A stretch of DNA of 64,000 nucleotides from Polyangia bacterium (lineage in GTDB: Bacteria; Myxococcota_A; Polyangia; Fen-1088): contig DATATI010000072.1 in NCBI GenBank assembly GCA_036268875.1, positions 1-64,000 of the forward strand, written 5' to 3'. This document shows, piece by piece, positions 17,526 to 26,489 of this stretch (position 1 is the first letter of the stretch; each line of letters starts with the position of its first letter). The translations under genes were made by a program, and so were the position numbers. The notes beneath the pieces were generated by a model. The model was given only the letters and a program-made list of their open reading frames with translations. It was not told the DNA's origin and made no database searches.

Positions 17526-18404
17526 ATGGAGCTGTACGCGCTGCAGGTATTCGCTTCGGTCGTCGCCGAGGGCAGCTTCTCGCGTGCCGCCGAGAAATTG
17601 TTCCGCACCCAGCCCGCCATCTCGCTGGCCGTGCAGCGTCTGGAGGCCGAACTGGGCGAAAAGCTGATCGACCGCTCGGGTAAGGATCTGGTCCTCACCG
17701 ACATCGGGCGCGCCGTGCTGGATTATTCCCGTCGCTTCGAGAACCTGCGCCAAGAAATGCAAAACACCATCGCCGAGTTGCGCGGCAAATCAGCCGGCCG
17801 GCTGATCGTCGGCGCCAACGAATCGTCGACGCTGTACCTGCTGCCCCATATCGAACGTTACCGGCACCTTTACCCGAAGGTGAAGGTCCAGGTCCGCCGC
17901 AGTCAATCCAGCAAGATTCCGGCCGAGCTTCTGGACGGCAATCTGGAGCTCGGCGTGGTCAGCTATGATCCGACCGACGAACGACTGGTCAGCAAGATCA
18001 TCTACACCGACGCCCTGGCGTTCGTCGTCTCGCCCAAGCACCGCTTTGCTCGGCGCAAGGTGGTGTCCATCGCCGATCTGGGAATGGAGACGTTCATCGC
18101 CCACAACGTGCTGTCGCCTTATCGGGAACTTGTCTTGCGCGAGTTCCGCCGCCACAAGGTCCCGCTGAACATGGACGTGGAGATGCCGACGCTGGAGACC
18201 ATCCGCAAGCTGGTGCAAAGCAACGAAGGCGTGGCCTTCCTTCCGCGCATGTGCGTGCGTCCGGAGCTGGATGCCAAGACTCTGCGCGAAGTGAAGGTCA
18301 AGGAGCTACACGTCGAACGGATGGTGCGGCTGGTGTACGCCAAGGCGCGCTCACTGAGCCACGCCGCCCAGGCTTTTCTGGACGTCATCGCCGGGCGGCC
18401 CTAA
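17526..18404 (+). CDS. LysR-family transcriptional regulator
   Basis: A 292-residue protein with a winged HTH at about 2-60 (YALQVFASVVAEGSFSRAAE, QPAISLAVQRLEAELGEKL) and a type 2 periplasmic-binding-fold effector domain from about 90 to 290 (RLIVGANESSTLYLLPHIER and onward). Complete and of normal length. It is transcribed away from leuA across a 93-base shared control region, suggesting that it regulates leuA. The effector domain has a CysB/CbbR-like look, but the ligand cannot be named. Confidence 0.9.
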   Translation: MELYALQVFASVVAEGSFSRAAEKLFRTQPAISLAVQRLEAELGEKLIDRSGKDLVLTDIGRAVLDYSRRFENLRQEMQNTIAELRGKSAGRLIVGANESSTLYLLPHIERYRHLYPKVKVQVRRSQSSKIPAELLDGNLELGVVSYDPTDERLVSKIIYTDALAFVVSPKHRFARRKVVSIADLGMETFIAHNVLSPYRELVLREFRRHKVPLNMDVEMPTLETIRKLVQSNEGVAFLPRMCVRPELDAKTLREVKVKELHVERMVRLVYAKARSLSHAAQAFLDVIAGRP

Positions 18405-18467
18405 GCGGTGAACGCGCGCAAACCCGGATGCGCCGGCGCTCCCGTCGCGCTAGACTGAGGACCGTTC

Positions 18468-19526
18468 GTGTCGCGCGCACCATCCACCGTCGATCAGGCC
18501 GCCGCCTATGCCGCACGCATGGCAGCGAAACAAGCGCACGCGACGTCGCGACCGACGCAGGCCGCGCGCCGCTACCGAATCAAGCTGCGCCGGTTCGCCG
18601 GGCCGGTGGCTTACGCCGATCAGATCAGCCACCTGCGCATCGCCCACCTCACCGATCAACACGTCGGCCGCGTGACGCCGATGGAAGTGCAGCGCGCCGC
18701 CGTCGAGCTGGCCAATGGCGAAAAGCCCGACCTCATCCTGCTGTCCGGCGATTTCGTCTGCCACAGCCAGCTTTACCTGGACCAACTGACGGAAGTGGTG
18801 CGAGGCTTTCAAGCGCCCGCCATCGCGGTGCTGGGCAACCACGACCACTGGTCGGGCGCCGATGAAGTGCGGCTGGCGCTGGAACGAGGCGGCGTCGAGG
18901 TGCTGCGCAACCGCAACACCATCATCACCGTGCGCAACGAACGCCTGCAGGTGGTGGGCCTGGACGACGCGTACACCGGCCACGCCCGCCGCGACGAGGC
19001 GGTGAAAGGTCTGCGCCCCGACTTACCAGCCATTGGCATCTCGCACATCGCCGAGGAGGCCGACGGTTTGTGGCAGCACGGGATCCCTCTGGTGCTGTCG
19101 GGCCACACCCATGGCGGTCAGGTGACGCTGGCCCGGTTGCACGAGCTGGCCGTCGGCATGATCGGCGGGCACAAATACGTGCACGGCCTTTACGGCACGC
19201 GCGAAAGTCAGCCGCCGACCAACGGACACGACGACAAAAAGGGCGGCCGCAACCATCACGGCAAACCCGAACCGGCGGGCGCGGTCTACGTCGGCGCGGG
19301 CATCGGCGCCGCCGTGGTCCCCTTGCGGCTGGGAGATCGCGGCAAGCGCGAGGTGACCATCTTCGAGCTTGGCTGCCAGCCCGGCGATTTCGTCGAACAC
19401 CACAGTGAGCAGGAGGCCCTGCGCGGGCGGAAACCGACCGCCAAGTTGATCGCCCGACGCGCCGCCGCCGTGGTCCGCAAGCGGCTCGACCGCGAAATCG
19501 GCAGCGAGATTCCGCGGAAACGCTGA
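18468..19526 (+). CDS. Metallophosphoesterase
   Basis: A 352-residue calcineurin-like phosphoesterase. Metal-site motifs appear in order: LTDQH (an Asp-x-His variant), LLSGDFV, VLGNHDHW and LSGHTHGGQ. The layout resembles YaeI/YkuE-type enzymes, some of which act on lipids such as UDP-2,3-diacylglucosamine, but the substrate here is unknown. An insertion rich in His/Lys/Gly (NGHDDKKGGRNHHGK) interrupts the C-terminal part. The start is GTG 18468. No signal peptide is evident. It stands 63 bases after lysR and 65 bases before the superoxide dismutase gene, so loose co-transcription is possible. Confidence 0.8.
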   Translation: MSRAPSTVDQAAAYAARMAAKQAHATSRPTQAARRYRIKLRRFAGPVAYADQISHLRIAHLTDQHVGRVTPMEVQRAAVELANGEKPDLILLSGDFVCHSQLYLDQLTEVVRGFQAPAIAVLGNHDHWSGADEVRLALERGGVEVLRNRNTIITVRNERLQVVGLDDAYTGHARRDEAVKGLRPDLPAIGISHIAEEADGLWQHGIPLVLSGHTHGGQVTLARLHELAVGMIGGHKYVHGLYGTRESQPPTNGHDDKKGGRNHHGKPEPAGAVYVGAGIGAAVVPLRLGDRGKREVTIFELGCQPGDFVEHHSEQEALRGRKPTAKLIARRAAAVVRKRLDREIGSEIPRKR

Positions 19527-19591
19527 GGCGGCGGCCCCGTTCTTTCGGCAGGCCTTGTCCTTGGACTGGCGGGATTCATATTGCCAGCGCC

Positions 19592-20224
19592 ATGAACAAA
19601 TACACCCTGCCGGATCTCGACTACGACTTCGGGGCGCTGGAGCCCCACATCTCTGGGCGAATCATGGAACTTCACCATGAAAAGCACCACGCCGCGTATG
19701 TGAAGGGCGCCAACGAAGCCACCGAAGCGCTGTTCGAGGCGCGCGAAAAAAACGACTTCACCAAGATCGCCTCGCTGCAGCGGGCGCTGGCCTTCAATCT
19801 ATCGGGTCATGTGCTGCATTCGATCTTCTGGAAGAACCTGGCGCCCAAACGCGGCGGTCAGCCGAGCGGACCGCTGGCCACCGCCATCGACAGCGCCTTC
19901 GGAAACTTCGATCATTTCAAATCCCAGTTGGTCGAGGCCGCGATGACCACCAGCGGGTCGGGATGGGCCGCGCTTTCGTGGGAGCCACTCGGACAGCGAC
20001 TGATCACCACGCAGATTCATGATCACCAGTCCGAATTCACCGCCGGCAGCAGCCCACTGCTGGTCCTGGACGCCTGGGAGCACGCCTACTATCTACAGTA
20101 TGGCCCTGACAAGAAAAGCTTCTTCCAGGGCGTCTTCAATCTTTGGAATTGGGACGACGTCGCCGCGCGCTTTGAATCCGCGCGGGCCTTGAACCTGGGC
20201 CTGGGCGGCAAAAAATCTCGCTAA
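19592..20224 (+). CDS. Superoxide dismutase (Fe/Mn family)
   Basis: A 210-residue enzyme that converts superoxide to oxygen and peroxide. The four metal ligands are visible: His 28 in MELHHEKHH, His 76 in GHVLHSIFW, and Asp 160 and His 164 in LDAWEHAYYLQY. The segment IHDHQSEFTAGSSPLLVLD carries His where E. coli Mn- and Fe-enzymes carry Gln, a feature of mycobacterial/actinobacterial superoxide dismutases, so Fe or Mn use cannot be decided. No signal peptide; cytoplasmic. Complete. Confidence 0.95.
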   Translation: MNKYTLPDLDYDFGALEPHISGRIMELHHEKHHAAYVKGANEATEALFEAREKNDFTKIASLQRALAFNLSGHVLHSIFWKNLAPKRGGQPSGPLATAIDSAFGNFDHFKSQLVEAAMTTSGSGWAALSWEPLGQRLITTQIHDHQSEFTAGSSPLLVLDAWEHAYYLQYGPDKKSFFQGVFNLWNWDDVAARFESARALNLGLGGKKSR

Positions 20225-20351
20225 AAGCGACCTAGATCACGCTTGGAGGGGCGGGGCCAGCCCCAAACTTTGCTTTCCAGAACTGATGAGCTATCGTCCG
20301 GCAAAATCGCGACGCATTTCGTCGGCCTATCCGACCTAACCCAAGGAGCTA

Positions 20352-20927
20352 ATGATGTTTAAGAAGCTTGCAATCCCCTTCCTCACATTGACCCTCGTGT
20401 CGTTCGGCGCCTGTAGCAGCAACAACAGCGGCGGCGGCACTGGCGGCGCGGGTACTGGTGGCGCAGGCACCGGCGGCGCCACCGGCACCGGCGGCGCGGG
20501 CACCGGCACTGGCGGCACAGGCACTGGCGGCACGGCCACGGGCACTGGCGGCGAAGCCACTGACGCTCCGGTTGATATGTCGACCACCGAGACCGGAACC
20601 GATACGGGCGCCGACACGATGACAGAGGCCGGTGGCGACACGGCGCCGAAAACCGCGGCCCAGCTGTGCACCACGAATCCGATGCTCACGGCCGCGACGC
20701 CGGCATTTTCTGCCGCTGACTTCTGCAATATCTACTGGGCGACCTGCAATCACACCACGACCGGTTATACGACGGAAGCGGAATGTGTCACCTCGTATAC
20801 GACCGCAATGGCGAATGCGACTAATGGGTCCTGTCGTTCCTATCACCTTTGCAACGCGGCTGTATATGACTCTGGAAATGCAGTCACTCACTGCGGCCAC
20901 GCCCGCGGCGAGAGCATCTGCATGTAG
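20352..20927 (+). CDS. Small lipoprotein with Gly/Thr-rich linker
   Basis: A 191-residue lipoprotein. The signal ends VSFGAC (Cys 21), followed by about 50 residues of GGAGTGG-type repeats, a short acidic/Thr stretch and a C-terminal domain of about 90 residues with eight Cys (LCTTN, DFCNIYWATCNH, ECVTSY, SCRSYHLC, HCGHARGESIC). Linker plus Cys-rich domain is a common plan for myxobacterial surface lipoproteins. AAGGAG lies before the ATG, and a strong terminator follows, so it is a single-gene unit. Function unknown. Confidence 0.75.
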   Translation: MMFKKLAIPFLTLTLVSFGACSSNNSGGGTGGAGTGGAGTGGATGTGGAGTGTGGTGTGGTATGTGGEATDAPVDMSTTETGTDTGADTMTEAGGDTAPKTAAQLCTTNPMLTAATPAFSAADFCNIYWATCNHTTTGYTTEAECVTSYTTAMANATNGSCRSYHLCNAAVYDSGNAVTHCGHARGESICM

Positions 20928-20950
20928 CTGGACCCAATTCCATTCCCAAA

Positions 20951-20981
20951 GGGCGTCCGCCTATGGCGGGCGCCCTTTTTT
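20951..20981 (+). terminator. Rho-independent terminator
   Basis: An 11-bp stem GGGCGTCCGCC / GGCGGGCGCCC (one T-G pair) around a TAT loop is followed directly by six T residues. It lies 24 bases after the stop of the lipoprotein gene. Confidence 0.9.
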
Positions 20982-21163
20982 GCGTCCCGGTCAGTGCGTC
21001 TGCATTAGTTCATCGACTCGTCGCCACTCGCTTTCAAAAATACAGTCTCGATCCTTCCCGCCTCGCGCGGTTTCCCCGAACTGAACGAAAAACGAGTAAT
21101 CGCGCGTTCTAGAATACGGTACGACGAGCACGCCGATCTCGCACTGCTGGAATCGGGCCCTTG

Positions 21164-21658
21164 TTAGCGCTGCCGCGCTCTTTCGTCCCTTTCGCGTTCG
21201 AGATCGGTGCAGAGAGTACGAAATGGTTGGCCATTCGCCAAAATAAGGCCAGCGAGATTGGCGGCCAAAGCCAACAAGATAAATACGGCGCCCCCGACAT
21301 GTTCAGGAAACAGGAAGGGAATCTGAACAGTGATTGCGACCGCGGTGATAATCATCCAGATGGCCAAGGCGCGGCGCGAGCGAGGGAGCCTTAATACCAG
21401 GACCGTCGCCACGGCGGGGAACGGCAACGACAACATCAACCGAAGCACGACCAACTCAGGCGGAACTCTTCGGAGAAGGTTAGGGCCACCCCATTGTCCA
21501 ATCTGGAAAAGTAAAAGAACCGACAGAGCAGCGCTGCTCAGTAAAGCGGCTCCCGTGACCATCTTTGCTTGTGCGAACCCATAGCGCTTTTCAGGAGCAA
21601 GATGAGGCTTGGCCGCCAATATTCGCGGATCCCGCCGCTTTGAATTATCTGGTGACAA
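21164..21658 (-). CDS. Four-helix membrane protein, unknown (possible immunity partner)
   Basis: A 164-residue protein with four hydrophobic segments: TGAALLSSAALSVLLLF, VLRLMLSLPFPAVATVLVL, ALAIWMIITAVAITVQIPFL and AVFILLALAANLAGLILA. It has a charged N-terminus and a basic tail (ERERDERARQR). Not recognised. Its start is two bases after the stop of the upstream 285-residue gene, so the two are translationally coupled. Both lie in a stretch with visibly lower GC than the window. A small multi-pass protein following a hydrophobic-core protein is a common toxin/immunity arrangement, but nothing here proves it. Confidence 0.6.
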   Translation of the reverse strand: MSPDNSKRRDPRILAAKPHLAPEKRYGFAQAKMVTGAALLSSAALSVLLLFQIGQWGGPNLLRRVPPELVVLRLMLSLPFPAVATVLVLRLPRSRRALAIWMIITAVAITVQIPFLFPEHVGGAVFILLALAANLAGLILANGQPFRTLCTDLERERDERARQR

Positions 21659-21660
21659 GA

Positions 21661-22518
21661 TTACTCCTGATAAATGTGGACATAAAGATAGTGAAGCCCA
21701 CCTGCCGCACCGCTGCTACCAAATGAAAGGCTGGCCGAAATGGCGTCTTTCAATTGAGTGAAAATTCGTTTCGAAATCTCCGCGGCTTGGAGCCGTGCTG
21801 GGAATTGACCGATCCGTATCAGTTCCTTCACGCCCGAATTAGAAATCCCCGGATAGTCGAGACGAATCAATTCCTGGACCAGCCGCTTCCGCTCGGCCCG
21901 ACTCATTTGTTTCAGGATCTGCAATGATGACCTTCCCGTGGCATTTCGAATCGCCTTGGCTGCTCGAATCGCCGCCGATGTGGATGCCGCGACCCCCAGC
22001 AATGAAATCCCATCCAACGCATATGAAGCCCAACTATAGAACTCCTGCGAGTCGAGCCATCGTGTCCAGCGGCCGTCGTTTAAACCGACGTCAATCGACC
22101 GAATAATCGACACGCCACATTGGACCGTCGTCGCGCGCACTGCCGCCCAGGCGATCAGAGATAGAGGAATTGCTGCTCCGGCGCTGCCGGCCGATGCCAG
22201 GGCCACACCTCCCATCGCGCTCCAGGCCAACACGGCTCCGACACAATTGAGCCCCGCGCCAACCAATTCCAGAGCCAGGCTGGGCTCTTGAATCTCCGCG
22301 GCCGTCGGCAGGTCGCCTTCGATATCCTGCTCGTCGAGCAAAACCCAGGTATCCAAGCCGCTGGAGTGCTGCGAATCGCGGAGGACGACGCAGTTTCCGT
22401 CGCCCAGAAAGCCGATGCCTGCACCTTTCAGTTCGGCAATTTGATCAACCCGAATCTTCAGCTCTTGCAGTTGCCTTGCATTCATCCCAGGCATTAGTTC
22501 CTCCGAAATCTTCGCCAT
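21661..22518 (-). CDS. Unknown protein with hydrophobic core (possible effector)
   Basis: A 285-residue protein from ATG 22518. ATG 22494 (277 residues) has a better site, GGAGGAACTAATG, and may be the true start. The N-terminal 90 residues look soluble (AGIGFLGDGNCVVLRDS). Then come hydrophobic stretches (LVGAGLNCVGAVLAWSAMGGVALASAGSAG, in two parts) and a later basic helical region (QMSRAERKRLVQELIRL, ISNSGVKELIRIGQFP). I recall similar proteins in proteobacteria annotated loosely, some of them near secretion loci, but cannot confirm this. Lower GC than its neighbours suggests transfer. Coupled to a small membrane protein gene. Confidence 0.6.
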   Translation of the reverse strand: MAKISEELMPGMNARQLQELKIRVDQIAELKGAGIGFLGDGNCVVLRDSQHSSGLDTWVLLDEQDIEGDLPTAAEIQEPSLALELVGAGLNCVGAVLAWSAMGGVALASAGSAGAAIPLSLIAWAAVRATTVQCGVSIIRSIDVGLNDGRWTRWLDSQEFYSWASYALDGISLLGVAASTSAAIRAAKAIRNATGRSSLQILKQMSRAERKRLVQELIRLDYPGISNSGVKELIRIGQFPARLQAAEISKRIFTQLKDAISASLSFGSSGAAGGLHYLYVHIYQE

Positions 22519-22596
22519 CCGTTCTCTGACGAAATCGCGAAAAAATCATCGTCGATTGAAAGAAAATGTTTCCTCATCAGCGAGCCCGCCTTGTGA

Positions 22597-24891
22597 CTAG
22601 TAGAAATTCTGCTCGCAGTACGTATTGCTGCAGCCAGGATCCCCTGCTGGACACTGCACGTTCGCGCAATACTCGCCCGCTGACTTGACGCAGAACGGGT
22701 AGGCAGGATCGTTGCAGATGCGCCCCGGACAACAGACCGCAAACTGGGCTCCACACGGCTGGCACCTCATATTGATATCGTACGGACTTCCGTCCGGCAA
22801 TGTGGCCTTCGATCGCAAGCCACTGACAATACAGCCGCCGTTGTTGCTGCATACCTGCCCCGTCGGACAGCTGTTGATCCCGCCAAAGCTGCAGATCCCG
22901 TTCATGCAGATCTTCGCCGGGCAGTTGTTGGGACCGCAGCTCACCCCGTCGCTCTTGTTCTTCGGGACGCAGTCGCCGTTGCAATCGTAGGTGCCGGTCT
23001 GGCAGTCGCTGCCTCCTGCAGGCGTGCAGCTTTGGCCCATCCTTGAATCGCAGCACTGGCCGCCGGTGCAGGTCTTGCCGCTGGGGCAGTTGTTCTTGCA
23101 GGTGCTGCCCTGGCAGGTCTCGCACGATTGACAAGCGTGGCCGCAGCTACCGCAGTTTTTCGAATCCTGGCTGGTCTGGGTCTCGCAATCCGGATTGCTG
23201 CTGTTGCAGTTGGCGAATCCGTTGTTGCACACCGGCGTCGTACACGAACCGCCGGCACACGACGACGCGGCATTGGCGACGGCGCAGCTCTTTCCGCAAA
23301 CGCCGCAGTTTTGCGGGTCGCTGCTGAGCGGCGTCTCGCAGCCGGGCTGGGCGTTGCAGTCGCCGAAGCCGTCCTTGCAGGTGAACTTGCAACCGCTGTT
23401 CACGCACGAAGCGTTCGAGTTGGGCGACGAGCAGCCCGTCCCGCACATCCCGCAATTGTTCGGATCGCTGGTGGTGTTCACGCAAACCGAACCGCACTTG
23501 GTCGGTGTCGACGCTGCGCAATCGGAGACGCAGGTCGGCTTGCCGGTCGAGCTTGAACAAAGCGGCGTCGGGTTGCTGCACGTCGTGCCGCAAGCGCCGC
23601 AGTGATCCGGCGTGTTGACCACGGTCTCGCAGCCGGGAGCGCCGTCGCAGTCGCCAAAGCCGTTGTTGCAAACCGGCGTCGTGCACTTGGTGCCGTCGCA
23701 CGACGAGGTGGCGTTGGCGAAGGAACAAGCGTCATTGCAACGCGCACAATTGGATGCGGTGCCGAGCGGGGTCTCGCAGCCGGGCTGGTTGTTGCAATCG
23801 GCGAAGCCGGTCTTGCACGTGCCCATCACGCACTGACCGTTCGCGCAGGAAGCGACGGCGTTGGGAAAACTGCAGACGGTGCCGCATTGCCCGCAATTGT
23901 TGACGTCGGTGCCGGTGGCGGCGCACTTGTTGCCGCACTTCATGGGCGCCGACGTCGGGCAGTCCGAGACGCAGGTCTGTTTGCCGGCTACGTTGGAACA
24001 AAGAGGAGTGGCGCCGCTGCAGACCGTACCACAGGCGCCGCAGTGCGCTTCGGTGGTCAGCGCGGCCTCGCAGTCGGGGTTGCTGGTGTCGCAGTTTCCA
24101 TACCCAGGGTCGCAGGTGACCGGTCCGCAGGTCCCGCCCACGCACGCAGCGCCGCCGTGGTCCACGCCGCAGGCTTTGCCACAAGCGCCACAATTGTTGG
24201 TGGTGACAAGTGGGGTCTCGCAGCCAGCGGCCGCTGTGCAGTCGCCGAAGCCGTCGTGGCATTTGCCCATCGTGCAGACGCCCTTCACGCAAGTGGCATC
24301 GGCGTTCGGGAAGGAGCAAACAGTGCCGCAGGCGCCACAGTTGTTCACGTCCGATTGGAGGTCTACACAGTTGGCGGCGCACTTGTCCGCGGTGGGCGCC
24401 GCGCAGGTCGACACGCACGACTGCTTGTTCCCGGTGCTGGCGCACAGCGGAGCGTCGGCCTTGCACGCGCTGGTGCAGCTGCCGCAGGTCTCCGGGCGGC
24501 TGATGCTGGTCTCGCAGCCCTCGGTGGGATCGGAGCTGCAGTGGGCGAATCCGTCGGCGCACCCGGTGGGTGGAATCCAGCAAACACCGGTTCGGCACTC
24601 CACGGCGGCGCCGGTGCTGACATTGCGAAGCAACGAACAATCGTGACCACAGGCGCCGCAATTTTTTGGATCGGTCATCACCGCGCACGTCTGCGACTGA
24701 TCGGCGGCGACGTCCGGTCCGGGCGTCACCGCGACATCGCCGACCGGCGTGTCCATCGCTGCCGCGTCTTTTCCTGGCTTATCGGCCGAGCCGTCGGCAC
24801 CGCCGGCATCCGGGTGCGGCGCGTGAAACGGCGTACAGCCAAACGCGACCACGAACACCGTGGGAAGCCAAATTCGCCGAACGTTTTTCAT
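22597..24891 (-). CDS. Cys-rich repeat lipoprotein
   Basis: A 764-residue lipoprotein. The signal ends FVVAFGC (Cys 19), an Asp/Gly/Pro-rich linker follows, then about eleven repeats of 50-60 residues built on NNCGACGTVC and GFGDCNxxxGCET patterns. The C-terminus is a Cys-dense tail (SCETCQGSTC, CCDSRMGQSC, CSNTYC). Conserved Cys spacing implies disulfide-bonded modules outside the cytoplasm; such proteins are frequent in myxobacteria and of unknown role. A longer frame exists, but ATG 24891 has AAGGAG upstream and gives the signal peptide. It follows the PEGA/TPR gene by 26 bases on the same strand, so the two form an operon. Confidence 0.8.
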   Translation of the reverse strand: MKNVRRIWLPTVFVVAFGCTPFHAPHPDAGGADGSADKPGKDAAAMDTPVGDVAVTPGPDVAADQSQTCAVMTDPKNCGACGHDCSLLRNVSTGAAVECRTGVCWIPPTGCADGFAHCSSDPTEGCETSISRPETCGSCTSACKADAPLCASTGNKQSCVSTCAAPTADKCAANCVDLQSDVNNCGACGTVCSFPNADATCVKGVCTMGKCHDGFGDCTAAAGCETPLVTTNNCGACGKACGVDHGGAACVGGTCGPVTCDPGYGNCDTSNPDCEAALTTEAHCGACGTVCSGATPLCSNVAGKQTCVSDCPTSAPMKCGNKCAATGTDVNNCGQCGTVCSFPNAVASCANGQCVMGTCKTGFADCNNQPGCETPLGTASNCARCNDACSFANATSSCDGTKCTTPVCNNGFGDCDGAPGCETVVNTPDHCGACGTTCSNPTPLCSSSTGKPTCVSDCAASTPTKCGSVCVNTTSDPNNCGMCGTGCSSPNSNASCVNSGCKFTCKDGFGDCNAQPGCETPLSSDPQNCGVCGKSCAVANAASSCAGGSCTTPVCNNGFANCNSSNPDCETQTSQDSKNCGSCGHACQSCETCQGSTCKNNCPSGKTCTGGQCCDSRMGQSCTPAGGSDCQTGTYDCNGDCVPKNKSDGVSCGPNNCPAKICMNGICSFGGINSCPTGQVCSNNGGCIVSGLRSKATLPDGSPYDINMRCQPCGAQFAVCCPGRICNDPAYPFCVKSAGEYCANVQCPAGDPGCSNTYCEQNFY

Positions 24892-24917
24892 CTGCTCTCC
24901 TTGCTCAACCGCCGCGC

Positions 24918-25967
24918 TCAAAACTGCGCCACGCAGGCGACGCCATGGCCACCGGCGGTCGGCGCGCACGCCAGGCCCACCGTCGAGCTTGGTGCGCCAT
25001 TGCCTGCCGGTGGCGAGGTCAGAAACAAAATGGTGGCGCCCGCCGCCAATAGGCCGGCGCCGACGAAGGTCCCGACCGCCAGCTTGATGGCCGTCTGCCC
25101 GCTTTGATAGGCGTCATTGCAGCCAGCGCCTCCTCGGTTGATCGCGTTTTCGTCGCAGCCGTGGGAGGCATCCACGAACCACTCGGCCTTTGATTCGCGC
25201 ACCAGCAACGCGGCGACTCCACCGGCGACGAACAAACCTGCGCCGGCCACGCCTACCCAGGCCAGGCGGCGGCGATTTGTCAGGCTGGCCGATGAGGCCT
25301 CGGGTGCCTGGCCGCTGTCGCCGCCGCCAGACAGTACCTCCGGCGTGCGAGTCGCTTCCGCTGGGGACGCCACGAGAGGCGCCACCGGCTGCAACACGAT
25401 CGTCTCGCGCGTTAACTCGTTGGGCGTAATCAGCACCGTCCGGGTGATGGTGAGAAAACCAGCGGCGCGCACCTCGACCGATGCCGTTCCCGCGGTGGCG
25501 TGGATTCGCCGGGTCAGCGGCAGCTTCCCTTGCGGCCGTCCGTCGACGCGGATCTCGGCGCCCGCCGGCTCGCCCAAGATCTCCAGCTCGCCGACGTGCT
25601 TGCGGATGGTGGTCAGCGACGATTCCAGCACCGAGCGGTTCTTCGCAATCCAAGCGTCCGCCGGTACCTGCAGCGCCGCATCGACGTGCTCGTAGGCGTC
25701 GGTCCATCGCCCCAGCGCCTGCTCGGCGAAACCCATCTGCGCCAGCACGCGTGGCGTCGGCGCCAGCGCGTGCGCCTTTTGAAACGACTCCAGCGCGTCC
25801 AGGTCGCGGCCTTCCCGGCGAAGCTCGATGCCCTTGCGAATCAGGTCATCGGCTTGGTCCGCCCGGGCGGACGCCGGCAACACCAGGGCTGTGATGGCGA
25901 GCACTCCCGCCAGCGAAAGAACAAATCGAGGAAAAAAGAAGGCCTTCACGCGGACGGACCATCGCAT
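24918..25967 (-). CDS. TPR and PEGA-domain membrane protein
   Basis: A 349-residue protein. A signal peptide or anchor ends LVLPASARA. TPR-like helices span about 38-110 (IRKGIELRREGRDLDALESF, PRVLAQMGFAEQALGRW). A PEGA domain at about 125-190 has GELEILGEPAGAEIRVDG, GKLPLTRRI and VEVRAAGF. Two membrane helices lie near 235-258 and 290-315. PEGA domains are extracytoplasmic beta modules common in surface proteins. First gene of a probable operon with the Cys-repeat lipoprotein, 26 bases apart. Related in plan to the TPR proteins at 4734 and 31753, but with the added PEGA domain. Confidence 0.75.
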   Translation of the reverse strand: MRWSVRVKAFFFPRFVLSLAGVLAITALVLPASARADQADDLIRKGIELRREGRDLDALESFQKAHALAPTPRVLAQMGFAEQALGRWTDAYEHVDAALQVPADAWIAKNRSVLESSLTTIRKHVGELEILGEPAGAEIRVDGRPQGKLPLTRRIHATAGTASVEVRAAGFLTITRTVLITPNELTRETIVLQPVAPLVASPAEATRTPEVLSGGGDSGQAPEASSASLTNRRRLAWVGVAGAGLFVAGGVAALLVRESKAEWFVDASHGCDENAINRGGAGCNDAYQSGQTAIKLAVGTFVGAGLLAAGATILFLTSPPAGNGAPSSTVGLACAPTAGGHGVACVAQF

Positions 25968-26118
25968 ATTTGCAGTGAGTCGCGTCGGTTTTCTGGCCCT
26001 GCGAGACGCTCCGCAGGCGAACGTAAACGGCTCAAATTCTTGCCGCCATCGCGGATCGCGGATAACGTGAGACGGCTATTTTTCTCACGCCTGACTTTCA
26101 CGCATAGGAGCGGAACGC

Positions 26119-26472
26119 ATGTCGAGCAAGCTTGCGGTTGGCCTGTTGATGCTGTCGCTGTCGATGGAGTTCGCCTGCACGGACAACAGCGGGAACCCTC
26201 CGCCGGGCGGCAATCCGACCAACAAAGACAGCGGCGCCGACAGCGCCGGCAATGACGTGGCGCCGGATGAAGCGGCGGACATTGCAACCGACGCAGGGGA
26301 GGACGTCGCGGCTGATACGGCGGTCGATGCGGGCGCTGACAGCACGCCTAGCGATGCCGACGCCGGCTCCGACGGCGATGCAGACGCAATTGACGTCGGC
26401 ACCGATGCCACTGACACCGGCACTGACGCCACCGACGTTGGCGGCGACGACGCCGACGGAGCGACCGGCTAG
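26119..26472 (+). CDS. Small Asp-rich lipoprotein
   Basis: A 117-residue protein. The lipoprotein signal ends MEFAC (Cys 20). The rest is a low-complexity chain of Asp/Ala/Gly/Thr (for example TDATDTGTDATDVGGDDADG) with no globular domain. It resembles the linker of larger lipoproteins in this window without their C-terminal domain, so it may be a truncated relative or a true acidic surface polymer. AGGAG lies before the ATG. It ends 17 bases before the converging kinase gene. Confidence 0.6.
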   Translation: MSSKLAVGLLMLSLSMEFACTDNSGNPPPGGNPTNKDSGADSAGNDVAPDEAADIATDAGEDVAADTAVDAGADSTPSDADAGSDGDADAIDVGTDATDTGTDATDVGGDDADGATG

Positions 26473-26489
26473 CGAACGTCACAACATCG

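Noticed and set aside
23602-25107. 501-residue + strand frame
   Set aside because: Antisense of the Cys-repeat lipoprotein and PEGA/TPR genes; Ala/Arg/Gly-rich low complexity.
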